Of a DNA stretch of 64,000 bases, positions 11,491 to 22,450 are shown piece after piece. A model generated the notes under the pieces. That model was not told the origin of the DNA and searched no databases. It saw nothing but the letters and a program-made list of their open reading frames with translations. Origin of the DNA: Botryosphaeria dothidea. Its lineage: Eukaryota > Ascomycota > Dothideomycetes > Botryosphaeriales > Botryosphaeriaceae. The translations under genes and the position numbers were made by a program. Within the stretch, counting starts at the first letter, position 1, and every line of letters begins with the position of its first letter. The stretch spans positions 248,001-312,000 of the forward strand of contig WWBZ02000013.1 of NCBI GenBank assembly GCA_011503125.2. Direction: 5' to 3'.

Positions 11491-12519
11491 AGAGTAGTAG
11501 ACATGGAATGATGAGGTACATACTTATGGATTTGAGATTTTTCTCTTGTTCGCATATGCATCTTGCGTACGTCGTGTGGCGTTTCCACGGCTGAACCGGA
11601 AGAGGTCTGGAGCGGCATGATCGGTGATATTGATCCACTAGAACGAAGACCCTTGTTCTGTAAGGGATGATTTGATTTGTTATACGATCAGTAGGCAAAC
11701 CACGCCTGTAGGCTACGATATTTTTTGTAGGCAGCAGGGGGCATTTTGCATGTGAACATTCAGCGAAACTTGATTCCCCTAGGCGCAACCTTTACTAGTG
11801 CTTACTGACTCTACCCTATAGCGGCGTAGGTGTTATTTGTAGAACACAAGTAACACCAAAAGATGTAGCCACAGCTGAAAAGAGAGGCCCGATATGAATT
11901 ATGATTGGCGCATTTCACAGCGAGAAGGCTTCGTGTCACGGCCAATAGGAAGCGCATAATTATACCGCTCTTCGCGGTCAACCTGATATTGCTTTTTCCT
12001 TACCTATCCTAAGCATATGCATTCAGCTATTTCCATTGCAAGGCTGAAACATTGGAGTCTGCCTTTCCCTTCGCATGGCTCTTACTCAGATCTCACGTTT
12101 GCAATGGCTTCACATGATCATTATTTTTGTTGCCACAGGTGTGGCCACGAGAACTGATACCTGAACTCATTCGCCGTTGAAAGACGTTGTATAGCCATGC
12201 GTTCGAATGGAAGTCTGTTGCTTTGCATTGCATGCTTCCAGCACCCTTCTCACCCATCTCCTTCATATTCACTTCCAGTTGAACGCCCTTTTTCGACCCA
12301 GCTCACTCTCACATCCTTCCAACAACGAGGCTGTGACCTCCGTTCAAGAATTCCTCAAGCTCTTATCCATCCTGACAACATGCCGGACAGCCCCAGTCCA
12401 AAACCAAGCCGGAGTCTCCATAGCACGTCTGGCTATAACACGCATCAACGCTAATCAGGCAGATAGACTTGATCTTGCCTGCGGTTCAGACGCCATTCGA
12501 AAGACCAAAGGGCCGTAAA
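11491..12519. other. Intergenic, no gene recognised
   Basis: About 1 kb of AT-richer sequence with only short frames lacking any motif. It separates the repeat protein from the degenerate membrane-protein gene. Confidence 0.4.
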
Positions 12520-14000
12520 CGGCGGCTCCACCACCTATGGTCACTCCTTGTCGGGATACCATGGCTGGCACCCATGATAACTCTGCTGTACTTCAACCTC
12601 AGCAAATACATCATCGGCGCCGCAGCTTGGTGACCAGGAAAGTCGTGCCACGTCATCAGCTACAATATCGGATCGAACGACACCACAACAGCTCTGGTCG
12701 GGAGACATGATCAGGAGAACAAAAATTTGCTTGGTGCACTTCAGTTTGCGGCAAAGGCGCTCGAAGTCTGGTTCGCTTACATCGCCACCAGCCTAGTATA
12801 CTGTACGGCTTGCGCACTCGCGAAGCAGAGAGGAGGTCTGTTTCCACATGCATTATTCGAGACATAATGCACTGATAAAAGCTACTAGGCCTTCCGACTG
12901 GGTACATCTTGACGTACCTCGAGTACGCGGATCTTCGTTCCCTGTTGAATCGATCATTATACACAGCTCCATGGATCGCGGCCGACTACAGTGTCAGAGG
13001 GAATCGCCTACATACCTTGTATTTGTACCTCTTTACGGCACTCGTAGTTTCAATGTGCATCATCGCAAACCTCATGGGACCATCGACGGCTGTACTCATG
13101 ATACCGACTCTCCAATAGCGCGAAACACGCAAAGTCCCCACACAACATTTCGAAGAGCTCTTGTCTCACAGGTCACCTTCAGATACAGGCATTCCTAGCT
13201 GCAATCCTACTGAACTCGAGATGCAGAACTATACTTGTGCACAGCGCCATCACAGAAATGATCTTGATTCATTGATTGCCACCTATGCTGTGAAAGGCAA
13301 CAAGTTTATTGATGAAGCAACCTCCACAAACTATCTAATTAGTCTGGCGAACTCGCCCGTCTCATTCGAAGGCATCATCCCTTTCACATTTAACACGTCC
13401 ATTAATACAACTTCTCCTCAGCAGAATCTATCAACCACAATCTGGTCGCTGAGTCGACAGGCTCTCAGGCCACTCTCCAGAGATCTCGAAGGACTTGCGC
13501 ATGTGATCCAAGGCGAAGTTACCGAAGACCCCACATATCCCAAGCGTTATGCGTCGTCCAACAACCCATACTCACCCAACTTGCAACGCCGAGCACCACG
13601 GATATTACTCTTCGGGAAGTCTTACTACAGTCACAAGCGACGATAAACGCATCATTTCTTGTTACTCCGACTCTGCGACATCTCAGGCCGAGTGTTTCCG
13701 AACCGGCAGAGGTTGGAACGGAAGGGAAGCGGCCGCATCATTTGAGATCACAGATGGTGAGACGAATGACACGAGGCCGGTCAATGTTCGATTCTATTGG
13801 TCAGACAGATCGACGAACTGCACCGTCGACCCCTCGCCCGGGCGGGACCGTTGCAACTATGAAACGCTGCTTGACCATTGTGTGGGCGATCTTGATGAAG
13901 ACTGTACCAACAGTTTTGTGGTGGAAGTATCCCGGCCCAAGTCTACCAGCCCGGAGCAAGTCATCTTCATGGAGTTCTTCCCAGGGCTCCCACCTGGCAA
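12520..14000 (+). pseudogene. Decayed multi-pass membrane protein gene, 5' and middle part
   Basis: Recognisable segments of a fungal integral membrane protein of unknown function lie in order. They are a hydrophobic segment WSLLVGIPWLAPMITLLYF (about 12540-12595), NLLGALQFAAKALEVWFAYIATSLVY (about 12723-12800), a likely intron at 12836-12888, YILTYLEYADLRSLLN (from about 12900), LYLYLFTALVVSMCIIANLMGPSTAVL (about 13020-13100), and an extracellular-like part with CNPTELEMQNYTC and several N-glycosylation sequons (13200-13510). Breaks: TGA at 12631-12633 just after a Trp codon, TAG at 13116-13118 after PTLQ where Trp would fit, and a frame change near 13600. Both stops are one transition from a sense codon (CGA and TGG). 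The identity rests on remembered similarity to an uncharacterised family, so the function is unassigned. Confidence 0.6.
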
Positions 14001-14340
14001 GTCAGGTCAAGTCAAGTCAAGCCATAAGGGACCCTCGGCTTAGTCTTAGCAAGCCGGTATCTACGCCCGCTCAGCAAGCCGACCCTCTAGAGGTGGCTTA
14101 ACTTAATAGCTTAGAAGTCGGCTTAGATCCGTGCTCTCTTACGTGCGTATACCTTAAAAGGCTAAGCGTATCCGTATACGTTCCCCCGCACGGTCTCCTA
14201 TACGTCCGAGAGAAGATCCGAAGGTCTATCTCTAGCCTTTTAGCCAATAGAAGAGGTTTCTTTAAGATATTCTCTACTTTGCTTCGTGGCGTGGGTGGTC
14301 TGATTCACACCGACCTTCCCCACTGCAATCGGCGATCGTG
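13997..14340. repeat. Probable inserted sequence with short GTCAA direct repeats at its edge
   Basis: Coding character stops abruptly after FMEFFPGLPPGK. A run of short tandem words (tcaggtcaagtcaagtcaagcc, about 13997-14022) is followed by sequence of different composition, rich in TATACG/TAGCCTTTTAG-like words and without coding potential. The membrane-protein coding fragments resume further right. This pattern suggests an insertion or rearrangement inside the pseudogene. I could not define terminal inverted repeats or a target-site duplication, so no element class is named. Confidence 0.35.
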
Positions 14341-15306
14341 TATGCAGACCGACGCTTTAGTTCCAGCCCCAGTTCTGTCAGCAGCAAATGCGATATTAAG
14401 GGAAGTGGTCACCTAGCCAAATGGTATCACAAAAATCACAAGATTACTAGCGTAGAGGAAACTCAGCCTAAAAAAACTAAGCGATTCCTGCGATACTCTT
14501 CGGACTTCGCAACTATTTGGTCCGGTGGGCGCTCCTGTAGGGATTGTCGATCCAGGTACCCCGCTCGGCCAACCCCGCTTCGTATCACCTATTGACGAGG
14601 CAAGAAAAGCTCGTGAATTACTTGGAAGGTAAACAGGCTGATGTGAAGTGTTCTACATTCATCTAAGTCACTGAGGCTGCCTGATAATCCTTTCTTAGCG
14701 TAGGGTTCATTATGTATCAACTCGGCTTCTCTTCAACGTCGTCCCCTGCTTCTTTATTGTTGGGGGAGGCAGCTCAGCTCAACAACCGCTGGGATCCCGT
14801 TGGTTATAGTATGTACAATTCACAAGCGCCGGAATGAAAATTTGCACTGCCCATTCGAAGTGGTTGGCTTGGTGGAATGGTGTACGGTGGCATCGGTCTC
14901 GAGCAAGTGCAGGTGACCGAGGACTCAATTTGAGATGTCAGGTGTCTAGGTAGAGTTAATTCTCGGGCGGTAGAACTATTTCCTGTTGTGAGAGACCTCA
15001 TTTTCAACGATATCATCATCGCTGCTGGAAAAGCGGTTCTGGCTGTAGCGGGGCGCTCGATCACGCCGCAGAAATGTGTGCGCGCACTTGAACGTCAGCA
15101 CCGACGAGAACCTGTTCTCGAATAACCCGTACTCGACGTTCCAGTGCGATGGTAACCTCGGGTTCACGGCGGGCGTGGCGGAGATGCCGGTGCAGAGCCA
15201 CGATCGGGGGGTCGTGCATCTGATGTCCACGGTGCCGGAGGAGTGCGATGAGAGTGGCGGGAGAGTGAGCGAGTTGGTGGGGAGAGGGGATTTGTGGTGG
15301 ATGTGA
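14341..15306 (+). pseudogene. Degenerate coding fragments, possibly the 3' part of the broken gene
   Basis: Two coding-like blocks survive. At about 14875-15060 a frame reads GGMVYGGIGLEQVQVTEDSI, then TGA (14931-14933), then RCLGRVNSRAVELFPVV and RDLIFNDIIIAAGKAVLAVAG. At 15076-15306, in another frame, a block reads HLNVSTDENLFSNNPYSTFQC, then GNLGFTAGVAEMPVQ and so on to a stop after GDLWWM. The TGA is one C-to-T change from CGA. The frame change between the blocks may be an indel or a lost intron. The blocks lie in the orientation and order expected if they were the end of the membrane-protein gene broken at about 14000, but that link is inferred from position only. About 14341-14870 shows no clear coding. 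Confidence 0.4.
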
Positions 15307-16187
15307 GTTAGGAGTTAGGAGGCGGGACAGCTGACGCGGGGGAGAGTAGTGCCGAGGTTGGGGAGGGAGCTGGCATTGAATATCGGCGGGGAGGTAGAGT
15401 TTAAGGTAAACAGGGAAGGTTTATACAGGACCGTTAAACACGACTGTGTGGGATGAGTTTATCATCACGGCATGAAGAGTGAACTTTGAACGGCTCGAAT
15501 GGGGCGCTGAGATGGCGAGCCCTGCAGTTCTTCAGAGATCGGGCTTTGTACCCACCTGCGTAGATCCGCAATTCTAGAAGAACACATTGTTCGATCATGG
15601 TCACGCTTCTCAAATGCATCGTGTGCACGGCCGATGAACTCCATCGTGCCAGATTTGAGAAAGAAGGTCCTACCGAAAATCATGCGCTTCTGGCAAGTTC
15701 ATACGCGACCTCCACAAAAGGGTTTGCCCGAATTCAGCCCGGTGTTTGACTTAGCACGTGGCTCGGCGAGGCCAGTCGCGGACCTAAAAATGCTTTCTTC
15801 TCCGTGGACTTGCTGTACGTGTTGGATTCGGAGATGCTGCCTTCCGTGTCGGTCTCTTCTGTCCGATGAGAAGACTTGAAGCGCTCCAGGATTTAATATA
15901 CAGAGTTCCTCCAATAAGCACGCAGAAAGGATGCGGGGAAGCCAGTATGGGCAAACACGCTCCTTCCGCCCAGGCCTCATTGCCAAGATGGTTCGTATCC
16001 GGGCCGACGGGCACACGATTACACGCCCCAATTTGGGAACTCCAAGTAGTTCTTCGCAACTTGTGGCTTTCTTCGAGTCGGCTCTCACCACTCCAGGCCA
16101 TGTTTCCACTGTGGTGTTGTTTCACGTTCCCAACCTGTAATTAAGCAGCGTGGAGGGCGATCTCTTCGGCACAGGTATAAAAGCCAT
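15307..16187. other. Intergenic, no gene recognised; pectate lyase promoter at the right end
   Basis: About 880 bp with no gene seen. The right end holds a TATA box (see 16176-16182) for the pectate lyase gene. Confidence 0.45.
16176..16182 (+). promoter_or_regulatory. TATA box of pectate lyase gene
   Basis: TATAAAA lies 6 bp upstream of the ATG at 16188. Because transcription usually starts about 25-40 bp or more downstream of a TATA box, that ATG is probably outside the main transcript. This bears on start-codon choice for the gene. Confidence 0.5.
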
Positions 16188-17634
16188 ATGATCCATGCAG
16201 TTGTTTTCTATCTCATCATACAAAGCAAAGGGAACAAAATCCGCTTTCAATCTTCTTTTCTTGCTCTGGCCGTGGCACCATGGGCTGCCATGGCGCAAGT
16301 CGTTGGGACGCCCTACGGCTTTGCGAAAGGCGTAACAGGAGGTGGTTCAGCAACCCCTGCACGCCCGTCTGACATTGCTCAGTACGTCTCCGAAACCCCC
16401 CGGTCTTATCACATCTCTTCACAAGATACTAACAGGCATGATTGCGCAATAGACTAAAGAGCTGGCTAGCAGACGACACACCTCGTGTCATAATGATTGA
16501 CAAAACGTTCGATTTCATTGGATCCGAAGGCAGTGTCACGGAAACGGGATGTCGTCGGACGGGAAACAACTGTGCAAACGATCAAGACTGGATTGAGAAA
16601 ACATGCGACAGCTCAAAGACTCCGGTCTCAGTCACCTACGACAAGGTAGGGACGTCCGGAATGCCTGTTGGGAGCAACAAAAGCATCGTTGGTGTTGGGA
16701 ACAAGGGCGTCCTCAAGGGCAAAGGCCTCATTTTGAAGTCCGGATCGAAGAACGTCATCATCCAGAACATTCACATGACGGTTTGTTCAAGCAACTCTTC
16801 AGCTCGGTGGTGAGCCGTGGTTTGGCTGATGCGCAATAGGAGCTGAATCCGAAATACGTCTGGGGCGGAGATGCCATTGGCCTGGAGGGCAATGACGGTG
16901 TTTGGATTGACCATTGCAAGGTAAGCTCTTCTCTATCGAATCTACGTGTGGGCGAAGCTGACTTGGATCACCCGCAGATCAGCAGAGTTGGCAGACAGAT
17001 GATCGTTACCCAGTGAGTGCCGGCCATCCCCGGTCGAGATCTGAACACAAGCTGATGAGCCCTCCTCAGCTATGATGCCTGTCGTGTCACTATCTCCAAC
17101 ACCGAATTCGACGGTCGCACGGACTGGTCTTCCGGCTGCAATAAGAAGCACTACTGGACTGCCATGATCTACGGTGATGATGTCAAGCTGACGCTCGATC
17201 GCAACTGGTTCCATGACCTGTCGGGCCGCGCCCCAAAGATCGGTGGCTCCGGAAGCATGACTGTCCAGGCCGTCAACAACTACTTCAGTAGCGTCGGTAG
17301 ACACGACTTCGACATCGGCACCGGTGCCAGCGTGTTGATTGAGGGTAACCGCTTCGAGAATGTCGACACACCCATCACGTCGGACAGCGCTTCTGCAGGC
17401 GGTGCCACATTCAACGTGCCGGACACTGATTCGCAATCCACAAGCTCAAGCTACCTGGGGAGGAAGTGCGTCACAAACGCATTGACGAATTCGGGCGCAT
17501 GGACAAGCCTGAAGTCGACAAAGCCGCTGCAGGATCTTGCCAACAATAAGGATTACCTTGTCAACCCGCTGCAGATTGGCTACGTCAAGGGCGAGGTCAC
17601 TGGCAATGCTGGCATCGGCAAGATCGGCAACTAA
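16188..17634 (+). CDS. Secreted pectate lyase (polysaccharide lyase family 1), start codon doubtful
   Basis: Five exons: 16188(or 16239)-16381, 16453-16780, 16840-16920, 16978-17012 and 17070-17634, with all junctions in frame. The enzyme cleaves pectate by beta-elimination outside the cell, a plant cell-wall degrading function. Family marks include [16 protein letters not shown] at the mature N-terminus, [20 protein letters not shown] (the vWiDH motif), [20 protein letters not shown], and [14 protein letters not shown], which covers the usual catalytic Arg region. A normal signal peptide would read [19 protein letters not shown], but the codon where Met is expected (16239-16241) is ATC. The nearest in-frame ATGs are 16188, which adds [17 protein letters not shown], and 16290, which removes the signal. 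The body is intact, so I call it CDS, possibly poorly translated. Confidence 0.85.
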
Positions 17635-18524
17635 ACTTGAGGAAGAAAATTCAATTCATGTATATACTTGTTCAACTGGAGAACGCGCTCATAAACTAGT
17701 AGCTGTCACATCAAGCATGTTCGTGCTTATTTGCGTCCAAAGTGCCGCGGCATAGTGGTTGTTATGTCTGACGATCATGGCTGGTCCGATCACATGCGCG
17801 AGTTCCCTTAGTACATTTGCACCAGGATCGGTATTTTAGGATCTCGTCGCGCCGCCGGTCTTAGACCCTAACGCGCTTCGCTGCTATAGATGTAGGGATG
17901 GCAGTTCTCCAGAAACACAACGAGCTTTTCGGTAAATAATTTGTGGAATTGCTTGATGTCTGCGACAGCCCCACGTGGTTCTGTAAGGAAGACACGGGTA
18001 GTGGCTTTACGGGTGTCCCAGGGGTACATGACACCAATCATGGTTCCAACTGTCGGCCAAAATATTTGACACCGACATGTTTGCCTGCGCGTAGGAGTCC
18101 CTGGTCTTCAATAACGAGATGATTTTCCAAAGCTTTATTTCTTTCGAAGACCCCAATCTACCCCCGTACACTCAGCCACATTTACACAACTTGCATAGAT
18201 GCGTCATAACTTGTTGCGAGTAAACTCTAGAAACTTGGCACGAATATCTCTACTCAGAACTAATGCTACTTTCACTCAACTTGGCCGGAGAACCTCCGTT
18301 AAGCATCAAGTCTTCAGGATTAGGAATGAGGGAAAGCACTACTATTGTCACATTACGTTTCATTGACAAGGAACGCAATTTATTGGCATGCCAAATGTAT
18401 TGAGTAGCGACTACACAATGATCTGAAAACTCATCAACTAAACACGACGAAATTCCAAATGAGTGTGTTGGAGAGCCACAGATAGAGGACTCACAGTCCT
18501 GTCAGTCATCTCTCCACCAGCTCC
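17635..18524. other. Intergenic with one small coding-like frame
   Basis: About 890 bp. A minus-strand frame of 57 codons at 17868-18041 (MIGVMYPWDTRKATTRVF, then AVADIKQFHKLFTEKLVVFLEN and so on) has protein-like composition but no family I recognise. It may be a gene remnant or chance. The rest shows nothing. Confidence 0.3.
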
Positions 18525-18983
18525 TCACTCTTCGCAAAGCCCGTTCTCCGTGAGGAAGTCGTTGAGAAGGTCAACGCAGCCGGCACAACCGCAGAGCTAC
18601 GCGCGCAGTCAGTCTTCCTCATGTTTTAACAAAGCTGAACAAGGTGATGTTGCATACCTGAGCGGCTCCTCCTGCAACGCAGCCGAGAACAGCGGGGACT
18701 TGACCAGTGGCGAGGCCCGCGACAATGCATCCGGCAGATGCCAGGACGGAGGCGCAGGAGATGATGGAGCAGTCGGCAGCCTGGGCGGCGAATACAATTT
18801 GTTCGGGAGTGACGTTGACCGCTTGTTGTGGGCGAGGAATTATCAGCGACACAGATTTCGCCATCGGTGCGGTAAGTGTGTGAACTCACAAGTGTCTTGC
18901 CTCTTCGCAGCGACTACAGCATTGCTGGGAGCAGCAGCGGCCGTGATGGCCATGACAAAGGTAACAAGAGCGGTGGAGTGCAT
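18525..18983 (-). CDS. Small secreted cysteine-rich protein (fungal calcium-binding protein-like)
   Basis: A 109-residue protein from three exons, 18983-18890, 18821-18658 and 18596-18525. Phases fit (94, 164 and 72 nt, the last including TGA). It starts with a signal peptide MHSTALVTFVMAITAAAAPS and a Lys-Arg dibasic site before QDTSVNVTPEQ. The mature part is alanine-rich and helical with eight cysteines in a regular pattern: DCSIISC, AGCIV, LGCVAGG, LCGCAGC and a final LCEE. The plan resembles the small fungal calcium-binding / Cys-rich secreted family (PF12192-type), from memory and unverified. Such proteins are often candidate effectors or surface factors. It is transcribed toward the pectate lyase, and the two genes end tail to tail. 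Confidence 0.7.
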
Positions 18984-21688
18984 TTTGACTGGAGTGAAGG
19001 ACTTTCAGATGCGTCTTTGATATACTCAGAGAGGCTGCGAACTGCTTGCTCCTAGGTAATTCAAGGTGCATTGGACCTGTTTATATAAACGGTGGGCAGG
19101 AGTTGGCGTCGGACACTCCAGCTGGAAGAGGCAGGTCGACACTCTGGACTTGATACACATCTCACGCCTACACATCCGGTAGGAAGTCTAGTATGTTGGT
19201 GGTGTGAAGGAACTGTTCTCTCGCAGGTGCTATGGATCCAGCTCAACAACACCATTATCCAGCAATGCCGAATTTCCGGTGGAGGGGTAAGCTGACCGCA
19301 GGGATGTATCTCTTCTTCCTGCCTGAGATATTGTCCGTTCGAATTCGGAGTGACCACCACGAAGGCCGACACGAGACTCTACACACTTAAGTTTCCACAA
19401 GTACGAGGGAAAGCGTGCATCTCATGTCAGGTCTTAGCTCTGCATGATCAAGGACAAGCGGTACTCCAACGTTACGAGAAATTCGTATGTAGTATATCCC
19501 AATTCCAATTTGGGTTCATTCCCATCAAGAGACCAAATATGCTGTCGCCCAAATCCCACGGTTCTCAAAGGATTTTAGTGCGGAATCCAGCAGTGCCCCT
19601 CACTGAGGTCCTGTCGCCTATTGATTGAGAGTCCCTTCCGAATAAGGGAGTAGACCCACAACCCACAGCCGGACTTGCCTAAAAATGCAGCATAGGCACT
19701 GTTCGCCTGACATAAATGTTGGAGTCGGCGCAGGATCGCCTCAATCCTTCAAGACCTGGTTGCAAATCTGCTTCGTTGTTCACTGTTGAAGATTATTGGA
19801 ACGGAGCAACTCTTTAAATATGCAATGTCTATCCATATCCATATCTAATGAAGATATCGCTCAGAATGCCAGCAGGTTAAGGAGTAGAAACACGTACGGC
19901 AAATTTAATGCCGTGGCCAACATTTTAAACTCCGCCCTGAATTTTGCAGACCTACGAGGAACTCACCAAGACTGCGGATCCGTGAAAGTGTTTCTACAAA
20001 AGAACAGATCCACCTCACGTCAGCCTCGTAGGAATCCTCGTCGCCAGAAAGAGGTCAGCGGACAGAAGCATTAGGCACATAGCAGGACGATTGAGTGTCT
20101 AAATTATCAGCCTCACTGCCGATCTGATCAAGGGTCGGGCCGATGGGATGCAGGCGGCATTATGACTTGCCTAAGTTGGAAGCCCGGCCGTCAGCCTCCG
20201 GCTTAGAAAGTGCGGGGTGTGACGTGGAGGCTAAACACAATCCGGCTAATCCTGAACAACACTCAACGTTGCCCACATCATTACGAGTGCTTTCTTTCAT
20301 CCTCCAGACTTCAACTTCGTAAAACGGGAAAAACTCGTCACCGATTGGTGGATTACGTTGCCACTATTCTCTCGAAGGCCTTTGCTTACGATGCTGGGAT
20401 GTAGTAGAACACACACAATACGAACCAGCGCTCCTGCGTGCATGGGACACGTTCAAAAGAGACATCTGCTAGCGATGACCGACATATAATTGGTCTCGAA
20501 AGCGCCGTGGCCCCTGGAGCTCCGTCTCACTGACCTGACGCTTTCATCAGTACCTTCGAACGCGTATCTGTGCTTTTGATATTCTGAGTAGCGCTCTGAT
20601 AAGTCTTGAAAGGGCTCATAAGTGATAAAAAGTGAAGTTTAGGTTGAACTGTTGCTTCGGAGTTGGCAGAGATATTTGAGACGTGGGAGATGAGCTTAGA
20701 GGATGCAAGAGTATGTCCTTCCTCTCTTGGCGCAATGGTCCACATGCTGGCTCACTGCAACTTTGTTTGGCCATCGGACACCGAAACGCTCATTCACATC
20801 CTACCCCGCCAGGAACACCCTATCACAATCCCAATCCACCTTGCCACCGGCCCCTCGATGCAAACTCGTGTTCTACGTCCGACTTCGCACAGTCACCACA
20901 TGACCCCCGGCAAGACACCACAATTAGCATAGTGCTCATCGCGGCCTCCCAAAATACGACAACACCCAACTACAGCAACTGCCCATGCCGCTTTTGATCA
21001 ACCTCGGTGGCATATTGATGCACACGGAAATATCCGTAAGCCTTAGCGAATCTTGTTGACCACCCAAAGCTGTTTTCAGCGACAGCAACGCGCTTCAGTG
21101 ACGCCACACAGCTGGAGATCGTGTTCAGCGTGCTTAGAAAGCCCCCAGATCGAGACCGCTCGTGTGATCATCCAGCAGGATTCGTGTTTATGTCCACATT
21201 CCCAACACGCGTTTTCTCTCCAGCTCCAGTTCGTTCACTCGATGGCGTTTGGTCCTCGATTGGAGACTTGGCCACGCCCACGCTGGCTGCAAATGTTTCT
21301 GTAGGATTCAAGACTCGAGTGTTATGATTATTGTTTCTCGGCGTTGGTAGCAGTACTCAACTCTTCCTCATTCGCCCTGCTACTATTCACTGTGCTCTTG
21401 GGCGCCAACCTATCGCTCCTGCTGCTGCTGCTTCTGGTTATGGTTTGTGTTTCCGGAATGGATTTTCATCGTTGATAGGTGAGCACATGAGATACAGCGG
21501 GGTTCCTTTTAATGCCGAATGAACGAGAGGCATGATGTGTACAGGCTTTTGAAAGTTCTTGTATGGTTTGCGCTGCCAATGTCTAGGTTACCGGTAATCA
21601 GCCAACAATTCAAGAACGCACCAAAAGTGGAACTCAACGACAGAGCTTTGTGGTCTCCGCACCGCGTCAAAACTGCAAACAGGACCCA
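18984..21688. other. Long intergenic stretch, no gene recognised
   Basis: 2.7 kb between two leftward genes. It holds the promoter of the small secreted protein at its left end (TATATAAA near 19080-19087). Open frames are short and without domains, signal peptides or convincing intron structure. Small multi-exon genes could still be hidden here. Confidence 0.45.
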
Positions 21689-22450
21689 TCACACTTCAAT
21701 ATCCTCTCCATCCAGCCATTGCTTTGCCTGGATGTAGAGAAGATCGTGTTTCTCGCCGTTCACCGTCCCAGCCTCCCGGCGATGGCCCGGCATGTCCTTC
21801 AACACGTTCACGCCCATCGTCTCATCTTGGCAGTACGCCAAACACTTATGTCCAGCTGGGTACCCTTCAAGCTTTTCCTCATCCACCCTCGGAACCTCAT
21901 TCGGGTTTACCGGAATCAGCTTGTCCTTCTCATACCAATGCCTCACGAACCGTGCGCCCCACCTGCCGTTGACCTTCTCGAAGAAAAAGCAGAAACGACC
22001 GTCGCACTCCGCATCAACTTCACAACCGTCAATAGTAAAGCGCTGGGTAATGCTGCACTTCATCTTAGTGACTGCACGGGTACCATCGGGCGTGATATCG
22101 CTGGTGATGCCGTAGCAACGGTGCATGATGAAGGCGCCCTTGTCCATGCCCGCTTTTGACGCCTCGATGAACTGGGCTGCTGCAACGCGGCCCGACCAGG
22201 TCGTGTAGACGTAGGCGCCGGGGTGGAAGATCGAGGCAAAATTCTCCCACTCGCACGCATCACTGCAACGGGCGGGGTGCATCAGCAGCGGGTAATGGAC
22301 GTTGGGTGGAGAGAATGGTGGTTCACCGGTAGCAGGGCCAGCCTTCCGCGAGCTCCCGGAGCTTGAATCTCTCCAGGACGAGGCTGTCTGGTCCGTTGTT
22401 GCGAATTGCATGAGCTGGTCTGGTGCCTTCGGGCAAAGAGTGGAGATCAA
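21689..22450 (-). CDS. SnoaL-like (NTF2-fold) protein
   Basis: Single-exon gene, 253 residues if translation starts at 22450; the conserved domain begins near residue 58. The NTF2-like/SnoaL family includes polyketide cyclases, dehydratases and many small-molecule-binding proteins. Seen: [27 protein letters not shown], the usual W..F..LF.pda.....g.. start of the fold, then a strand-rich core ([29 protein letters not shown]) and [17 protein letters not shown], typical of fungal SnoaL-like stand-alone proteins. The N-terminal 55 residues look unstructured, and a later start is possible. No biosynthetic genes are next to it; the polyketide cluster is 16 kb away, so its substrate is unknown. Confidence 0.82.
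   Translation of the reverse strand: MISTLCPKAPDQLMQFATTDQTASSWRDSSSGSSRKAGPATGEPPFSPPNVHYPLLMHPARCSDACEWENFASIFHPGAYVYTTWSGRVAAAQFIEASKAGMDKGAFIMHRCYGITSDITPDGTRAVTKMKCSITQRFTIDGCEVDAECDGRFCFFFEKVNGRWGARFVRHWYEKDKLIPVNPNEVPRVDEEKLEGYPAGHKCLAYCQDETMGVNVLKDMPGHRREAGTVNGEKHDLLYIQAKQWLDGEDIEV

Noticed and set aside
20663..20997. Overlapping plus-strand frames of 66-104 codons
   Set aside because: Translations are Pro/His/Ser-rich without domains, and the three frames overlap, as expected for non-coding sequence lacking stops.
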